A stretch of DNA of 64,000 nt from Comamonadaceae bacterium (GCA_947372865.1 CANBVJ010000005.1:31455-95454), one strand, 5' to 3'. Numbered from the stretch's first letter, positions 1 to 11,440 are shown. Program-made: numbers and translations. Notes: generated by a model from the sequence alone, not told the origin.

Positions 1-1
1 G

Positions 2-97
2 GCCGACGTGCTGGCGGTGCGCGTGCTGGTGTCCTGGCGTCTGGCCCTTTACACGCAAGGGCTTGACAGCCTGCTCGCTGGGGTCCCGACACCATGA
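2..97 (+). CDS. C-terminal end of an upstream CDS (partial; possibly a TolC-like outer membrane component of the same T1SS)
   Basis: Open frame from the window edge, ...VLVSWRLALYTQGLDSLLAGVPTP*, with TGA overlapping the ATG of the next gene (ATGA). TolC identity inferred from context only. Confidence 0.4.
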   Translation, partial: ADVLAVRVLVSWRLALYTQGLDSLLAGVPTP

Positions 98-2220
98 AAC
101 AGTTGTTTGCAAGCCTGCTTCGGCTGGCACAAGTGCAGGGCCAGGCGCTAGATCGATTGGCTCTGCAGGCTTCGCTAGAGGCCGTTTCGGGCGCCGCCTC
201 CAAGCCGCACGTCTTGATAGCGGCGCTGCTTCATTCCTTGAAGCTACCCAAAGCCCAATGGCGTTCCGGCAAATCTGTGGACCCCAGCCACGCACCCGGC
301 CTCCTGGCCAACGCGCAGGGCGATTGGGGTCTGCTGCGCGGGCGCAATGGGCAAGACCTTTGGGTGAGCGAGTGGTTTGACGCGCAAGAAAACAAGTGGA
401 TTGAGAAGACCACGTCCGACTTGGCCGACTTTGAATTTGCCAAACTGCGCTTGGCCAAACAGTATGAGGCCAGCAGCAGCCCGGTGTTCCGACTCATCCG
501 CGACGAGATGTTTCAAAACCGGGGTACCTTGTTTGAGTTGGTGCTGGGCGGTGTGCTGATCAATTTGATTGCCTTGGCCACCTCGCTTTACAGCATGCAG
601 GTCTATGACCGGGTGGTGCCCACCGGCGCAACCCAAACCCTGCTGGCCCTGACGCTGGGTGTACTGGGGGCGATGGTGTTTGAGCTGGTGGTGAAGCTGG
701 TGCGTTCGCACTTGAGCGAGCGCCTGGTCGATGAGGTGGACGGTCGCTTGGCGCGTTCCGTATTCACCCGATTTCTGGCCCTGCGCATGGACCAGTTGCC
801 CAACAGCGTCGGAGCCTTGGCTGGGCAACTGCGCGGCTACGAGACGGTGCGCTCCTTCATTGCCACCGTGCCCACGCAGTGGTTGATTGATATTCCTTTT
901 GTCCTTTTGTACGTGGTGGTGATTGGCGCTATTGCTGGTTGGCTGGCGGCCATTCCCTTGGGCTTTATGCTGCTTTCCCTGGTGATGGGCGTGGCCAATT
1001 TGCGCCGGGTAGAAGCGTTGGGCGCAAAGGCGACGCAGGCCAGCAACTTGAAGACCGGTTTGTTGGTGGAGTCCATTGAGGGCGCCGAAACCATCAAGTC
1101 CGGTCAAGGTGGCTGGCGCATGCTCTCGCGCTGGCAGCAGGCCACCGACGATGCGCGTGGCAACGAGCTGGCGATGCGCCATCTGAGCGAGCATTCGCAG
1201 TACTACATGGCTGCGATGCACCAGTTGTCTTACGCATTAATGGTTGCCATAGGCGCCCTGATGGTGTCGCGCGGAGAAGTCACCATGGGCAGCCTGATCG
1301 CCTGCAGTATTTTGTCGGGCCGCATTTTGGGTCCGGTGGCTACCTTGCCAGCGTCTTTGACCAGTTGGGGCCACTGCAAGGCGGCGCTGCAGGGGCTTGA
1401 CCGCATTTGGGCGCTGCAAAGCGACCACCACGGCATTGAACACCCCATCAGTCTGGACACCATCCGGGGCGACTACGAGTTTGACCAAGTGGAATACGCC
1501 TATGGCGCGAGCAAGGCGCTGAGCATCCCCAAGCTGATCATCCGTCCGGGCGAAAAAGTCGGCATCCTGGGACCAGTGGGCGCAGGTAAGACGACCCTGT
1601 TGCGTCTGCTCAGCGGCATGTACCGGCCCCAGCAAGGTACGGTCAAGCTCGACGGCGTAGACCTAACGCACCTGTCCAAACCAGTGCTGGGCGAACATAT
1701 TGGTTATTTGCAGCAAGACGGCCGCCTGTTTGCGGGCACGCTGCGCGACAACTTGATTTTGGGCATGATTGATCCCGGTGACCAAGCGGTGCTGGAGGCC
1801 GCGCAGCGCACCGGCTTGCAGCAGGCGGTGCTGGCCAAGCACCCCTTAGGGCTGCACCAGCCCATCCACGAGGGCGGCACGGGCCTCTCCGGTGGCCAGC
1901 GCCAACTGGCCAACCTTACACGTGTGTTTTTGCGTAAGCCTCGCATCTGGCTGCTCGACGAGCCCACGGCGTCCATGGACCGCTCGCTCGAAGTCGAGGT
2001 GATGCACGCCTTGGCGCAGCAAATTGGTGTGAACGACGCCCTTGTGCTGGTTACCCACAAACTCGAAATGCTACAACTCGTGGACCGGGTGCTTGTGGTG
2101 GCCGACCACCGTATCGCTCTGGACGGTCCCAAGGCCGAAGTTCTGGCGCGCTTGCAGGCTGCGCCCCCGGCGGCCGCCCCACCCAACGGCCCCGCCGCAC
2201 CTATTGGAGCTGCCAGGTGA
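94..2220 (+). CDS. Type I secretion system permease/ATPase (LapB/HlyB-like)
   Basis: 708 aa; N-terminal C39-like region without an obvious catalytic Cys, TM domain, Walker A GPVGAGKTT, signature LSGGQRQ, Walker B WLLDEPT, H-loop VTHK. Confidence 0.9.
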   Translation: MKQLFASLLRLAQVQGQALDRLALQASLEAVSGAASKPHVLIAALLHSLKLPKAQWRSGKSVDPSHAPGLLANAQGDWGLLRGRNGQDLWVSEWFDAQENKWIEKTTSDLADFEFAKLRLAKQYEASSSPVFRLIRDEMFQNRGTLFELVLGGVLINLIALATSLYSMQVYDRVVPTGATQTLLALTLGVLGAMVFELVVKLVRSHLSERLVDEVDGRLARSVFTRFLALRMDQLPNSVGALAGQLRGYETVRSFIATVPTQWLIDIPFVLLYVVVIGAIAGWLAAIPLGFMLLSLVMGVANLRRVEALGAKATQASNLKTGLLVESIEGAETIKSGQGGWRMLSRWQQATDDARGNELAMRHLSEHSQYYMAAMHQLSYALMVAIGALMVSRGEVTMGSLIACSILSGRILGPVATLPASLTSWGHCKAALQGLDRIWALQSDHHGIEHPISLDTIRGDYEFDQVEYAYGASKALSIPKLIIRPGEKVGILGPVGAGKTTLLRLLSGMYRPQQGTVKLDGVDLTHLSKPVLGEHIGYLQQDGRLFAGTLRDNLILGMIDPGDQAVLEAAQRTGLQQAVLAKHPLGLHQPIHEGGTGLSGGQRQLANLTRVFLRKPRIWLLDEPTASMDRSLEVEVMHALAQQIGVNDALVLVTHKLEMLQLVDRVLVVADHRIALDGPKAEVLARLQAAPPAAAPPNGPAAPIGAAR

Positions 2221-3383
2221 GAAATTTCACTGCCCTATTCCAAACCGGCGCCATACGGCTTCCGATGCTCAGCCTAATGGCTCTGGCACTGCTGGCCATT
2301 GTGCTGTGGGCGGCCAACTTTGACATTGACCAGACTGTGCGCGCGCAGGGTCAGATCATTCCCATGGCCCGCACCCAGGTGGTACAGGTGGCCGACGGCG
2401 GCGTGCTGGAGAAGCTCACGGTCGTTGAAGGCCAAACGGTGGTGGCTGGCGAAGTGCTGGCCGTGCTGGAAAAAGAACGCGCCAACGCCAGCGTGGACGA
2501 GAGCCGCGCCCGGGCGGCCTCCTTGGCCACCGCCCTGACGCGCGCCCGCGCCGAGGCGCAAGAAATAACACCGAAATTCAGCGCCGAGAGCCGCCAATAC
2601 CCCGACGTGGTAGCCGAACAAATGGCTTTGTTCCGCCAAAAGCGCCAGGGCCTGGAGGCTGACATGGCCACGCTTCAAGAAAGCCTGACCTCTGCACGCG
2701 AGGAGCTGCTCCTGAACGAACGCCTGTTTGCCACCGGTGACATCAGCAAGCTCGAACTCATGCGGGCCAAACGCCAGGTGTCTGAGCTTGAGGGCAAGAT
2801 GGCATCCACCCGTAACAAATTCTTGCAAGACGCCCGCTTGGAGGCCACCAAAATCCAGGACGAGCTAAGCTCCACCCGCTTCAAGCTCGACGAACGCCAA
2901 AGCATTCTGCAACACACGGAGCTCACTGCGCCCATGGACGGCGTGGTCAAAAGCCTCAAGATCAACACCATCGGTGGCGTGCTGCGCGCAGGCGACGAGC
3001 TGATGCAGATATCGCCCACCGAGGGCGATTTGGTGCTGGAGATCAAGGTGATGCCAGTGGACATTGGCAACCTCAAGGTTGGCCTGCCTGCGTCCATCAA
3101 ACTCGACGCGTTTGACTATTCCATCTACGGCAGCCTGCACGGCAACTTGGACTACATCAGCTCGGACACCCTGACCGAACAAGGCCCGCGCGGCGAGGCG
3201 GCGGTTTTTTACCGCACCCGCGTCTCGGTCAACCGCGACCACAGCAATCCCAAACTGCGGCGCTCCGTCTTGAAGCCAGGCATGACCGCTACCGTGGATA
3301 TCCAGACTGGAAGCCGCTCTGTGCTGACCTACCTGACCAAGCCGATCACCAAGGCGTTTCAGGGCGCGGCGACTGAACGCTGA
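2217..3383 (+). CDS. HlyD-family type I secretion periplasmic adaptor
   Basis: 388 aa; single N-terminal TM, coiled coil, HlyD C-terminal region; ATGA overlap with the ABC gene. Confidence 0.88.
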   Translation: MRNFTALFQTGAIRLPMLSLMALALLAIVLWAANFDIDQTVRAQGQIIPMARTQVVQVADGGVLEKLTVVEGQTVVAGEVLAVLEKERANASVDESRARAASLATALTRARAEAQEITPKFSAESRQYPDVVAEQMALFRQKRQGLEADMATLQESLTSAREELLLNERLFATGDISKLELMRAKRQVSELEGKMASTRNKFLQDARLEATKIQDELSSTRFKLDERQSILQHTELTAPMDGVVKSLKINTIGGVLRAGDELMQISPTEGDLVLEIKVMPVDIGNLKVGLPASIKLDAFDYSIYGSLHGNLDYISSDTLTEQGPRGEAAVFYRTRVSVNRDHSNPKLRRSVLKPGMTATVDIQTGSRSVLTYLTKPITKAFQGAATER

Positions 3384-3483
3384 GTGGCGTTCAAAGCAAG
3401 CCAAGCCAACCGCGCTGTGTGCTGCTGTGGCGTGTTCGGTAGCGTTGGCAAATGTGCGGCCGACTTTCTGGCACGATTCCCCC

Positions 3484-4425
3484 ATGTCCACCCACCTCCC
3501 CCTCGCCCAAACCGCCCACGCCCTGCCATACCCCGCCCTGGCGCGGCACCTGCAAGCGCTGCTGCGCGACCCGTCGGTCACCGTGCCTGCGCGCCTGGTG
3601 CAGCCCCTGGCTGGTGGCGGGAGCTTTTTTGTGATGCCCGCCACCGACGCGCGCCTGGCGATTAGCAAGCTCATTAGCTTTATTCCTGACAACGCTACGC
3701 GCGGTTTGCCCAGCATCCAGGGCGACGTGGTGGTGTTTGACGCCACCACCGGCCAGCGCCTGTGCATCTTGGACGGCCCTACGGTCACCGCGCGGCGCAC
3801 GGCTGCCGCGTCGCTGCTGGCGGCGCAAAAACTGGCGCGCAACACCGATGGCCCGCTGCTGGTGGTGGGTGCGGGCGTGCAGGGGCATTCGCACGTGGAT
3901 GCGTTTGCGGCAGGTCTGGGCGTGCAAGAGGTGTGGGTGGCCTCACGCAGCGCGCATTCAGCCGACGCCTTGGTGCGCCACTGCCACAGCTTGGGTCTGC
4001 GCGCCAAGCGGGTGGACGATGCCAACGCCGCGTTGATCCATTGCCCGCTGGTGGTCAGCACCACCTCGGCGCAGGCGGTGGCCTTGCGCGCTATGCCCCG
4101 GGCAGACGCTTTTGTGGCCGCCGTGGGCGCCTTTACGCCGCGTATGGTGGAGTGGGACGCCGCCATCTGCCGCCGCTTGGCGCTTGAGGGCACGCTGGTG
4201 GTGGACACCCGCGACGCCGACCACGAGGCGGGCGATTTGCTTCAGGCGCATATTGACGTTAGCGCCTTGCCCACCCTGGGCGACATCGTTACCCAAACGC
4301 CTTCTTGGACTGCCTACGCGTCTGGTCGCAGCACCGGCCCCGTCTTCTTCAAAAGCTGCGGCTGGGCGGGTTGGGACCTTGCGGCGGCGCGCTGTGCGGT
4401 AGAGGCGGGTGGCGTGGGGCGCTAA
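3484..4425 (+). CDS. Ornithine cyclodeaminase / mu-crystallin family, probable delta1-pyrroline-2-carboxylate reductase
   Basis: MSTHLPLAQTAHALPYPALARHLQALL..., LDGPTVTARRTAAASLLAAQKLA and VVGAGVQGHSH motifs; internal ATG preferred over the 3427 ORF start. Confidence 0.8.
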   Translation: MSTHLPLAQTAHALPYPALARHLQALLRDPSVTVPARLVQPLAGGGSFFVMPATDARLAISKLISFIPDNATRGLPSIQGDVVVFDATTGQRLCILDGPTVTARRTAAASLLAAQKLARNTDGPLLVVGAGVQGHSHVDAFAAGLGVQEVWVASRSAHSADALVRHCHSLGLRAKRVDDANAALIHCPLVVSTTSAQAVALRAMPRADAFVAAVGAFTPRMVEWDAAICRRLALEGTLVVDTRDADHEAGDLLQAHIDVSALPTLGDIVTQTPSWTAYASGRSTGPVFFKSCGWAGWDLAAARCAVEAGGVGR

Positions 4426-4463
4426 ACAGTACCCAAGAGGGTTCAACCAATACGAGCAATAAA

Positions 4464-4489
4464 AAAACGGCACCCGAAGGTGCCGTTTT
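4464..4489. terminator. Bidirectional Rho-independent terminator
   Basis: AAAACGGCACC-CGAA-GGTGCCGTTTT, 11-bp perfect stem with A/T tracts, between two convergent genes. Confidence 0.9.
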
Positions 4490-4519
4490 GACATGCGCTC
4501 TAAGGCGCAGGATTCAGGT

Positions 4520-6751
4520 TTAAGCCTTGGCTTTGACCTTCAGGCGCCAGGCGTGCAGCAGGGGCTCGGTGTAGCCGCTGGGCTGCGTCAGGCCTTTGAA
4601 CACCAGGTCGCACGCGGCCTTGTAGGCCATGGACGTTTTGAAATGTCCGGCCATGGGCAAGTAGGCGACGTCACCAGCGTTTTGCTGGTCCACCACGCCG
4701 GCCATGCGCTCAAAGGTTTCTTGCACTTGCTTCTTGGTGACCACGCGGTGCAGCAACCAATTGGCCATGTGCTGGCTCGAAATACGCAGGGTGGCGCGGT
4801 CTTCCATCAGGCCGACGTTGTGGATGTCGGGCACCTTGGAGCAGCCGACGCCCTGGTCCACCCAGCGCACCACGTAGCCCAAGATGCCCTGGGCGTTGTT
4901 GTCCAGCTCTTGCTGCTTCTCGGTCGCGCTCCAGTTGGGGGCGGTGGTCACGGGGATGGTCAGCAGGCCGTTCAATAATGCGGCGCGTTCTTTCTTGAGG
5001 TCAATGGCTTCCAGCGCCTTTTGCACGTCGCTGACCAGCACCTGGTGGTAATGCAGGGCGTGCAGCGTGGCGCCGGTGGGGCTGGGCACCCAGGCGGTGT
5101 TGGCGCCGGCTTTTGGGTGGGCAATTTTTTGCTCCAGCATGGCTTTCATCAGGTCGGGCATGGCCCACATGCCTTTGCCGATTTGTGCTTTGCCGCGCAG
5201 GCCGCAGGCCAGGCCCACCAGCACGTTGTTGCGCTCATAGGCCTGGATCCAGGCGCTGGTTTTCATGTCGCCCTTGCGCACCATGGGGCCGGCGTGCATG
5301 GCGGTGTGCATTTCGTCGCCAGTGCGGTCCAAGAAGCCGGTGTTGATGAACGCCACGCGGCTGCTCGCTGCGGCAATGCAGGCCTGCAGGTTGACGCTGG
5401 TGCGGCGCTCCTCGTCCATGATGCCAAGCTTGACGGTGCTGGCGGGCAGGCCGAGCATTTGCTCGACGCGGCCAAACAGTTCGTCGGCAAACGCCACTTC
5501 CGCGGGGCCGTGCATTTTGGGTTTGACGATGTAGACCGAGCCCTTGCGTGAGTTGCGCACCATGCCGGCAGCGGCATCTTTCTTGGTGCGCTTGAGGTCG
5601 TGCATGGCGATGGTGGTGGTGACCACGGCGTCCAATATGCCTTCGGGGATTTCGCGCGTGCTGCCGTCTGCGTCGGTGTAGGTGATGGCCGGGTTGGTCA
5701 TCAGGTGGCCCACGTTGCGCACAAACATCAGCGAGCGGCCGTGCAGCGTCACGGGTTTGCCGTCCGCGCCGGTGTAAACGCGGTCAGCGTTCAGGCCACG
5801 GGTAAAGGTCTTGTCGCCCTTGTGGATGGTCTCAGTAAGTGTGCCTTGCAAAATGCCCAGCCAGTTGCTGTAAGCCAGCACCTTGTCGTCCGCGTCCACC
5901 ACGGCCACCGAGTCTTCCAGGTCCAGGATGGTGGACAAGGCGGCTTCTAGCACCAGGTCGCACACGCCTGCGGCGTCGCTCTTGCCGATGGCGGTGTTGC
6001 GGTCAATGCGGATGTCCAGGTGCAAGCCGTTGTGCTGCAACAGCACCGAAGACGGGTCTTTGGCCGTGCCTTGGAAACCGATGAACTGTGCCGCGTCTTG
6101 CAAGCTGGTGTTGCTGCCGTCCTTGAGTTTGACGGCAAGCTTGCCGCCCTTGACGCTATAAGCCACCGAATCAAGGTGCGAACCCTTGCGCAGGGGCGCG
6201 GTGCGGTCGAGCACATTGCGGGCGTAGGCAATGACTTTTTTGCCGCGCTTGGGGTTGTAGGACTTGCCGGTGGCGCTGACTTTGGTGGCGCCGCCGTCTT
6301 CCGAGATCACGTCCGTGCCATACAGCGCGTCGTACAGGCTGCCCCAGCGTGCATTGGCGGCGTTCAGGGCGTAGCGGGCGTTGAGCACCGGCACCACGAG
6401 CTGCGGGCCGGCTTGCACGGCCAGCTCAGCGTCTACGTTTTTGGTGGTGATGCGGGTCTTTTTGGGCACGGGCACCAGGTAGCCAATGCCTTGCAAAAAG
6501 GCCTGATAAGCCGCCATGTCGGCAATTGGGCCGGGGTGCGCTTTGTGCCAGGCGTCGATTTCTAGCTGCAGGCGGTCGCGTTCGGCCAAGAGCGCGATGT
6601 TCTTGGGTGCCAGATCGGCCACGATGGCGTCAAAGCCCTTCCAGAACGCCGCCGGGCTCACGCCGGTGCCGGGCAAAACCTGGCTGTCAATGAACTGCTG
6701 CAGCACGGTGGCAACTTGCAGGCGTGCAATAGAGGTGCGGGCGGTGGCCAT
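4520..6751 (-). CDS. glcB: Malate synthase G
   Basis: Motifs [41 protein letters not shown] and [17 protein letters not shown] are characteristic of malate synthase G. Start taken as MATARTS. Confidence 0.95.
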   Translation of the reverse strand: MATARTSIARLQVATVLQQFIDSQVLPGTGVSPAAFWKGFDAIVADLAPKNIALLAERDRLQLEIDAWHKAHPGPIADMAAYQAFLQGIGYLVPVPKKTRITTKNVDAELAVQAGPQLVVPVLNARYALNAANARWGSLYDALYGTDVISEDGGATKVSATGKSYNPKRGKKVIAYARNVLDRTAPLRKGSHLDSVAYSVKGGKLAVKLKDGSNTSLQDAAQFIGFQGTAKDPSSVLLQHNGLHLDIRIDRNTAIGKSDAAGVCDLVLEAALSTILDLEDSVAVVDADDKVLAYSNWLGILQGTLTETIHKGDKTFTRGLNADRVYTGADGKPVTLHGRSLMFVRNVGHLMTNPAITYTDADGSTREIPEGILDAVVTTTIAMHDLKRTKKDAAAGMVRNSRKGSVYIVKPKMHGPAEVAFADELFGRVEQMLGLPASTVKLGIMDEERRTSVNLQACIAAASSRVAFINTGFLDRTGDEMHTAMHAGPMVRKGDMKTSAWIQAYERNNVLVGLACGLRGKAQIGKGMWAMPDLMKAMLEQKIAHPKAGANTAWVPSPTGATLHALHYHQVLVSDVQKALEAIDLKKERAALLNGLLTIPVTTAPNWSATEKQQELDNNAQGILGYVVRWVDQGVGCSKVPDIHNVGLMEDRATLRISSQHMANWLLHRVVTKKQVQETFERMAGVVDQQNAGDVAYLPMAGHFKTSMAYKAACDLVFKGLTQPSGYTEPLLHAWRLKVKAKA

Positions 6752-6893
6752 AAATCGTGGTTCCTTCATAACAATAAGCGGGGTGTGGCAGCGCGGTCAC
6801 GGGCGCACGCGCGGTGTAAAAGTGTACGGGGCTAATGTATTCCATCCTTCTGCGGATACTATGTCGGAAATTTGCAATCCATTAGTGACAAAA

Positions 6894-8087
6894 ATGAACG
6901 TAAACAAAGCACTTCCCTTGGCGGGCATCCGCGTCGTCGAGTTCACCCACATGGTGATGGGCCCCACCTGCGGCATGGCGCTGGGCGACCTGGGCGCCGA
7001 GGTGATCAAGGTCGAGCCGCTCACGGGCGACAGCACGCGCCGCCTTTTGGGCAGCGGCGCCGGGTTTTACCCGCTGTTCAACCGCAACAAAAAGAGCATC
7101 GCGTTGGACTTGCAAAGCCCCCAGGGTCGTGAAGTGGTACTGCGCCTGATTGCCACGGCCGACATCGTGAGCGAGAACTTCAAAACCGAGACCATGCAAA
7201 AGCTCGGGCTGGATTACGCATCGTTGAGCAAGCTCGATGAGCGCCTGATTTACGTCAGCCACAAAGGCTTTTTGCCCGGTCCCTACGACCACCGCACCGC
7301 GCTGGACGAAGTGGTGCAAATGATGGGCGGCCTGGCCTACATGACCGGGCGCCCCGGCGACCCGCTGCGCGCGGGCTCCAGCGTCAACGACATCATGGGC
7401 GGCCTGTTTGGCGCCATGGGTGCCATGGCCGCGCTGATGCAGCGCCAGCAAACCGGACGCGGCCAAGAAGTGCAAGCCGCACTTTTTGAGAACAACATCT
7501 TTTTGGTGGCGCAGCACATGCTGCAGTTCGCCGTAACAGGCAAGGCCGCCGCGCCCATGCCTGAGAAGATTTCGCCCTGGGGCATTTACGACGTCTTCAA
7601 GGTCAAAGACGGTGCGCAAATCTTTTTGGCCGTGGTGGGCGACACGCAGTGGCGGGTGTTTTGCGAGGCCTTTGGCTTTGCCGACCTATTTGCCGACACG
7701 CGGCTTGCCACCAACAACGACCGGGTGCTGGCCCGGCCATGGATGATGCCCCTGCTGCGCGAGCGCCTGGCCGACCACAGCGCAGCCGAACTCGCCGCCG
7801 TGTTCGAGCGACACGGCCTGCCGTTTGCGCCCATTACCGATCCGCAGCACCTGTTTGACGACCCGCACCTGCAAGCCACGGGCGGCCTGGCGCCCATGAC
7901 GCTGCCTGATGGCCGCCAAACCGCCACGCCCTTGCTGCCGCTCACACTCGATGGCCAGCGCCTGGGCCTGCGGCTTGATCCGCCCCGGTTGGGCGAACAC
8001 AGCCGTGCGCTGTTGCAAAGCCTGGGCTATGGCGACGCCGAGATCGCCGCGCTGGTGGACGGCGGTGTGGTGCTCGCGCCCGATTAG
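6894..8087 (+). CDS. CaiB/BaiF family (family III) CoA-transferase
   Basis: MNVNKALPLAGIRVVEFTHMVMGPTCGMALGDLGAEVIKVEPLTGD, RNKKSIALDLQSPQGREV. Confidence 0.92.
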   Translation: MNVNKALPLAGIRVVEFTHMVMGPTCGMALGDLGAEVIKVEPLTGDSTRRLLGSGAGFYPLFNRNKKSIALDLQSPQGREVVLRLIATADIVSENFKTETMQKLGLDYASLSKLDERLIYVSHKGFLPGPYDHRTALDEVVQMMGGLAYMTGRPGDPLRAGSSVNDIMGGLFGAMGAMAALMQRQQTGRGQEVQAALFENNIFLVAQHMLQFAVTGKAAAPMPEKISPWGIYDVFKVKDGAQIFLAVVGDTQWRVFCEAFGFADLFADTRLATNNDRVLARPWMMPLLRERLADHSAAELAAVFERHGLPFAPITDPQHLFDDPHLQATGGLAPMTLPDGRQTATPLLPLTLDGQRLGLRLDPPRLGEHSRALLQSLGYGDAEIAALVDGGVVLAPD

Positions 8088-8089
8088 CC

Positions 8090-9016
8090 GTGGACAAACT
8101 CAAGCAGTTAGAGACCTTTGTGGCCGTGGCGCTGCGCGGCAGCCTGGCAGGCGCGGCGCGCGCCCTGGGGCTGGCGCCCGCCATCATTGGCCGGCGGCTC
8201 GACGCGCTGGAGGCGCGCCTGGGCGTCAAGCTGCTGCTGCGCACCACCCGGCGTATCAGTCTGACCCATGAGGGCAGCGCCTTTTTAGAAGACTGCCAGC
8301 GCCTGCTGGCCGATCTGGCCAACGCCGAGGCCAGCGTCAGCGCAGGCGGCGTGCAGGCCAGCGGCCATTTGCGGGTGACAGCGCCTGGCGGTTTTGGCCG
8401 ACGCCACGTGGCCCCGCTGGTGCCGCTGTTTAGGGAGTTGCACCCGGAAGTGACGATTTCGCTCAACCTGAGCGACCGCTTGGTAGACATGGCGGCCGAA
8501 GGCTTTGACTGCGCGGTGCGCGTGGGCGACATGCCCGACTCGTCCTTGGTGAGCGTGCGCCTGGCCGACAACCGGCGCTTGTGCGTGGCTACCCCGGCTT
8601 TTTTGGCGCGCCACGGCCGCCCGCAGCAACCCAGCGACCTGGCGCGCTTTGATTGCTTAACCCTGTCGAGCGACGCCTCGCAAACGCGTGGCTGGGCCTT
8701 TCAGCTGCCCAAGGGCGATGGCTTTGAAGTGGCTTACTTGCGCCCCTCGGGCCCCATGGATTGCTCGGACGGCCAGGTGCTGCACGACTGGTGCCTGCGC
8801 GGCTGGGGCATCGCCTGGCGCAGCACCTGGGAAGTGGAGGCCGAAATTGCTGCCGACCAACTGGTGGCCGTGCTGGAAGACTTTGCCGCGCCGCCCAATG
8901 GCATCTACGCCGTGTTTCCTGAGCGCAAACACCTGGCGCTGCGCGTGCGCCTGTGGATTGACTTTCTCAAGCTGCATTACGGCAGCTCCGGGTTTTGGAC
9001 TGCAGGGCGGGGCTGA
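8090..9016 (+). CDS. LysR-family transcriptional regulator (GTG start)
   Basis: N-terminal HTH MDKLKQLETFVAVALRGSLAGAARALGLAPAIIGRRLDALEARLGVKLLLRTTR; 2 nt downstream of the CoA-transferase. Confidence 0.92.
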   Translation: MDKLKQLETFVAVALRGSLAGAARALGLAPAIIGRRLDALEARLGVKLLLRTTRRISLTHEGSAFLEDCQRLLADLANAEASVSAGGVQASGHLRVTAPGGFGRRHVAPLVPLFRELHPEVTISLNLSDRLVDMAAEGFDCAVRVGDMPDSSLVSVRLADNRRLCVATPAFLARHGRPQQPSDLARFDCLTLSSDASQTRGWAFQLPKGDGFEVAYLRPSGPMDCSDGQVLHDWCLRGWGIAWRSTWEVEAEIAADQLVAVLEDFAAPPNGIYAVFPERKHLALRVRLWIDFLKLHYGSSGFWTAGRG

Positions 9017-9027
9017 GGGGCTTGCGG

Positions 9028-9843
9028 CTAAGCCGCCCCAAACTCCGCGCCCATCTCCCGCGCCCGCGCTTGCGCTGCCTGCATGGCGGCAATAAAGGCC
9101 GGTTTGATGCCGCTGGCTTCCATGGCGCTGAGCGCGGCGTAGGTGGTGCCGCCTTTGCTGGTCACGCGCTGGCGCAGCACTTCGGGCGGCTCGGGGGAGG
9201 CTTTGGCCAGTTCGCCTGCGCCAATAAAGGTGGCTACCGCCAGTTGGTAGGCCTGGGCGGCGTCCAGCCCCATGCCCATGCCGGCCTCACGCATGGCTTC
9301 CATGAAATAAAACATATAGGCTGGGCCCGAGCCTGAGAGCGCGGTCACCGCGTCAATCTGCGCCTCGGCGCCCACCCACATTACCTCGCCGGTGCTGCCC
9401 AGCACTTGGTTTACCAGCGCCTTGTCAGCCTCGGTGACGGCGGCGCGGGCAAACAGGGCGGTAATGCCTTTGCCGATGAGCGCCGGGGTGTTGGGCATGG
9501 CGCGCACCACGCGTTCGCTGCCAAGCCACTGCGCAATCGTGTCGCTGCGGATGCCTGCGGCCACGCTCAGGTGCAAGGCAGCGCGGGTGTGGGCTTGCGC
9601 TTGGGCAGCGGCGTCTTTGAAGGTTTGGGGCTTGACGGCCCAGACCACCAGGTCGGCGCGGGCCAAAAAGGCACCGGCGTGGGCCTGGGCGGCGATGCCA
9701 AATTCGCTTTGCAGTTTGGCGCGCGCTTCGTCAAAGGGCTCGACCACGTCAATCTGTGGCGCTGGCCAGCCTTGCTTGAGCAGGCCGCCGATGATGGCGC
9801 TGGCCATATTGCCGCCGCCGATGAATGCGATGCGTTGTTGCAT
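9028..9843 (-). CDS. proC: Pyrroline-5-carboxylate reductase
   Basis: IAFIGGGNMASAIIGGL, RVVRAMPNTPALIGKG, ALSGSGPAYMFYFMEAM. Confidence 0.95.
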   Translation of the reverse strand: MQQRIAFIGGGNMASAIIGGLLKQGWPAPQIDVVEPFDEARAKLQSEFGIAAQAHAGAFLARADLVVWAVKPQTFKDAAAQAQAHTRAALHLSVAAGIRSDTIAQWLGSERVVRAMPNTPALIGKGITALFARAAVTEADKALVNQVLGSTGEVMWVGAEAQIDAVTALSGSGPAYMFYFMEAMREAGMGMGLDAAQAYQLAVATFIGAGELAKASPEPPEVLRQRVTSKGGTTYAALSAMEASGIKPAFIAAMQAAQARAREMGAEFGAA

Positions 9844-9907
9844 GCTGGTGTTCTCTGAGAGTGGAAATGCGCCCAGAGTCTAACCATGCCCCTCCGGCGC
9901 TCAGAAC

Positions 9908-11401
9908 CTAAAGTGCCGTGGCCTGGCGCACCGCGTGTTCCCAGCGCTGCATTTTTTCCTGGGCTTGGGCTGCGCTGATGCGCGGCTCAAAGCGGCGCTC
10001 GGCTTTCCAGAGTTGGCTTAAAGCCTCGGTGCTGGGGTACAGGCCGCAAGACAGGCCAGCCAGGTAGGCGGCGCCCAGGGCGGTTGTCTCGGTCACCACC
10101 GGGCGCACCACCGCAATGCCCAGCAAATCGGCCTGGAAATGCATCAGCAAGTCGTTAATGCAGGCGCCGCCATCCACCCGCAGTTCGGTCACGGCCGCCG
10201 CCCCCGCCTGCTGTGCGTCGCGCGCCATGGCTTGCAGCAGGGCGGCGCTTTGGAAGGCAATGCTTTCCAGCGCCGCGCGCGCAATGTGGGCGGTGGTGCT
10301 GCCGCGCGTCAGGCCCGTGATGGTGCCGCGCGCCTCGGGGTTCCAGTAGGGCGCGCCCAGGCCGGTAAATGCCGGCACCAGCATCACGCCGCCGCTGTCG
10401 GGCACGGTCTCGGCCAGGGCCTGCACTTCTGCGCTGCTGCGGATGGCGCCCAGGCCGTCGCGCAGCCACTGCACCACGGCGCCGCCTACAAACACGCTGC
10501 CTTCCAGAGCAAATTCAGGGGTGGCACTGGCCTGCGCTGCGCTCGTGGTGATCAGGCCGTTGGTCGATGTGTGGAAGTTCTCGCCAGTGTGCATCAGCAT
10601 GAAGCAGCCGGTGCCATAGGTATTTTTGGCCATGCCCGCGCTAAAGCAGGCCTGGCCAAACAGCGCGCTTTGCTGGTCGCCGGCCACGCCGCCTATGGGC
10701 AGCGCGTGGCCCAGCAGCGCGGGCAGCACCTCGCCAAAGTGCGCGGCTGACGGCAGCACGCGCGGCATCATGTTGGGCGGAATGTCCAGGGCCTGCAGTA
10801 GTTCGGCGTCCCAGGTGTTGCTGTGCACGTTAAACAGCATCGTGCGCGCTGCGTTGCTCACGTCAGTGGCATGCACCGCGCCGCCCGTGAGCTGCCACAT
10901 CAGCCAGCTGTCCACCGTGCCAAAGGCCAGTTCGCCGTTGGCCGCCTGGGTGCGGGCGCCGGTCACGTGGTCCAAGATCCACTGCAGCTTGGTGCCCGAG
11001 AAATAGGCATCTACCAGCAGGCCGGTTTTTTGCCGGATGGTGGGCGCCAGACCGCGCTCGCGCAGGGCTACGCAACTCGGTTCGGCGCGCCGGTCTTGCC
11101 AGACGATGGCGTTGTAAATCGGCGCTCCGGTGGCGCGGTTCCACACCACCGTGGTTTCGCGCTGGTTGGTAATGCCCACCGCACGCACCTGGCGCGCGCT
11201 GATGCCGGCCTTTAGCAACACCTCACGCGCGGTGGCCAGCTGGGTGCGCCAGATTTCCAGCGGGTCGTGTTCCACCCAGCCGGGGTGCGGGTAGATCTGG
11301 GTGATCTCTTGTTGGGCCATGGCAACAAGGGCGCCGTCGGCGTCAAACACGATGCTGCGGGAGCTGGAGGTGCCTTGGTCAAGGGCGAGCAGGTAGGTCA
11401 T
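9908..11401 (-). CDS. glpK: Glycerol kinase
   Basis: [61 protein letters not shown]. Confidence 0.97.
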   Translation of the reverse strand: MTYLLALDQGTSSSRSIVFDADGALVAMAQQEITQIYPHPGWVEHDPLEIWRTQLATAREVLLKAGISARQVRAVGITNQRETTVVWNRATGAPIYNAIVWQDRRAEPSCVALRERGLAPTIRQKTGLLVDAYFSGTKLQWILDHVTGARTQAANGELAFGTVDSWLMWQLTGGAVHATDVSNAARTMLFNVHSNTWDAELLQALDIPPNMMPRVLPSAAHFGEVLPALLGHALPIGGVAGDQQSALFGQACFSAGMAKNTYGTGCFMLMHTGENFHTSTNGLITTSAAQASATPEFALEGSVFVGGAVVQWLRDGLGAIRSSAEVQALAETVPDSGGVMLVPAFTGLGAPYWNPEARGTITGLTRGSTTAHIARAALESIAFQSAALLQAMARDAQQAGAAAVTELRVDGGACINDLLMHFQADLLGIAVVRPVVTETTALGAAYLAGLSCGLYPSTEALSQLWKAERRFEPRISAAQAQEKMQRWEHAVRQATAL

Positions 11402-11440
11402 GGAAGGATTCAGTACAAGAAAAAAAGGGCGGGTTCGCGC

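Noticed and set aside
2865-4208. 447-aa minus-strand ORF
   Set aside because: Antisense across the HlyD and P2C-reductase genes; Ser/Arg/Ala-rich artefact.
6516-6893. Upstream extension of the CaiB-like ORF
   Set aside because: Overlaps the 5' end of glcB on the other strand; family N-terminus begins at 6894.
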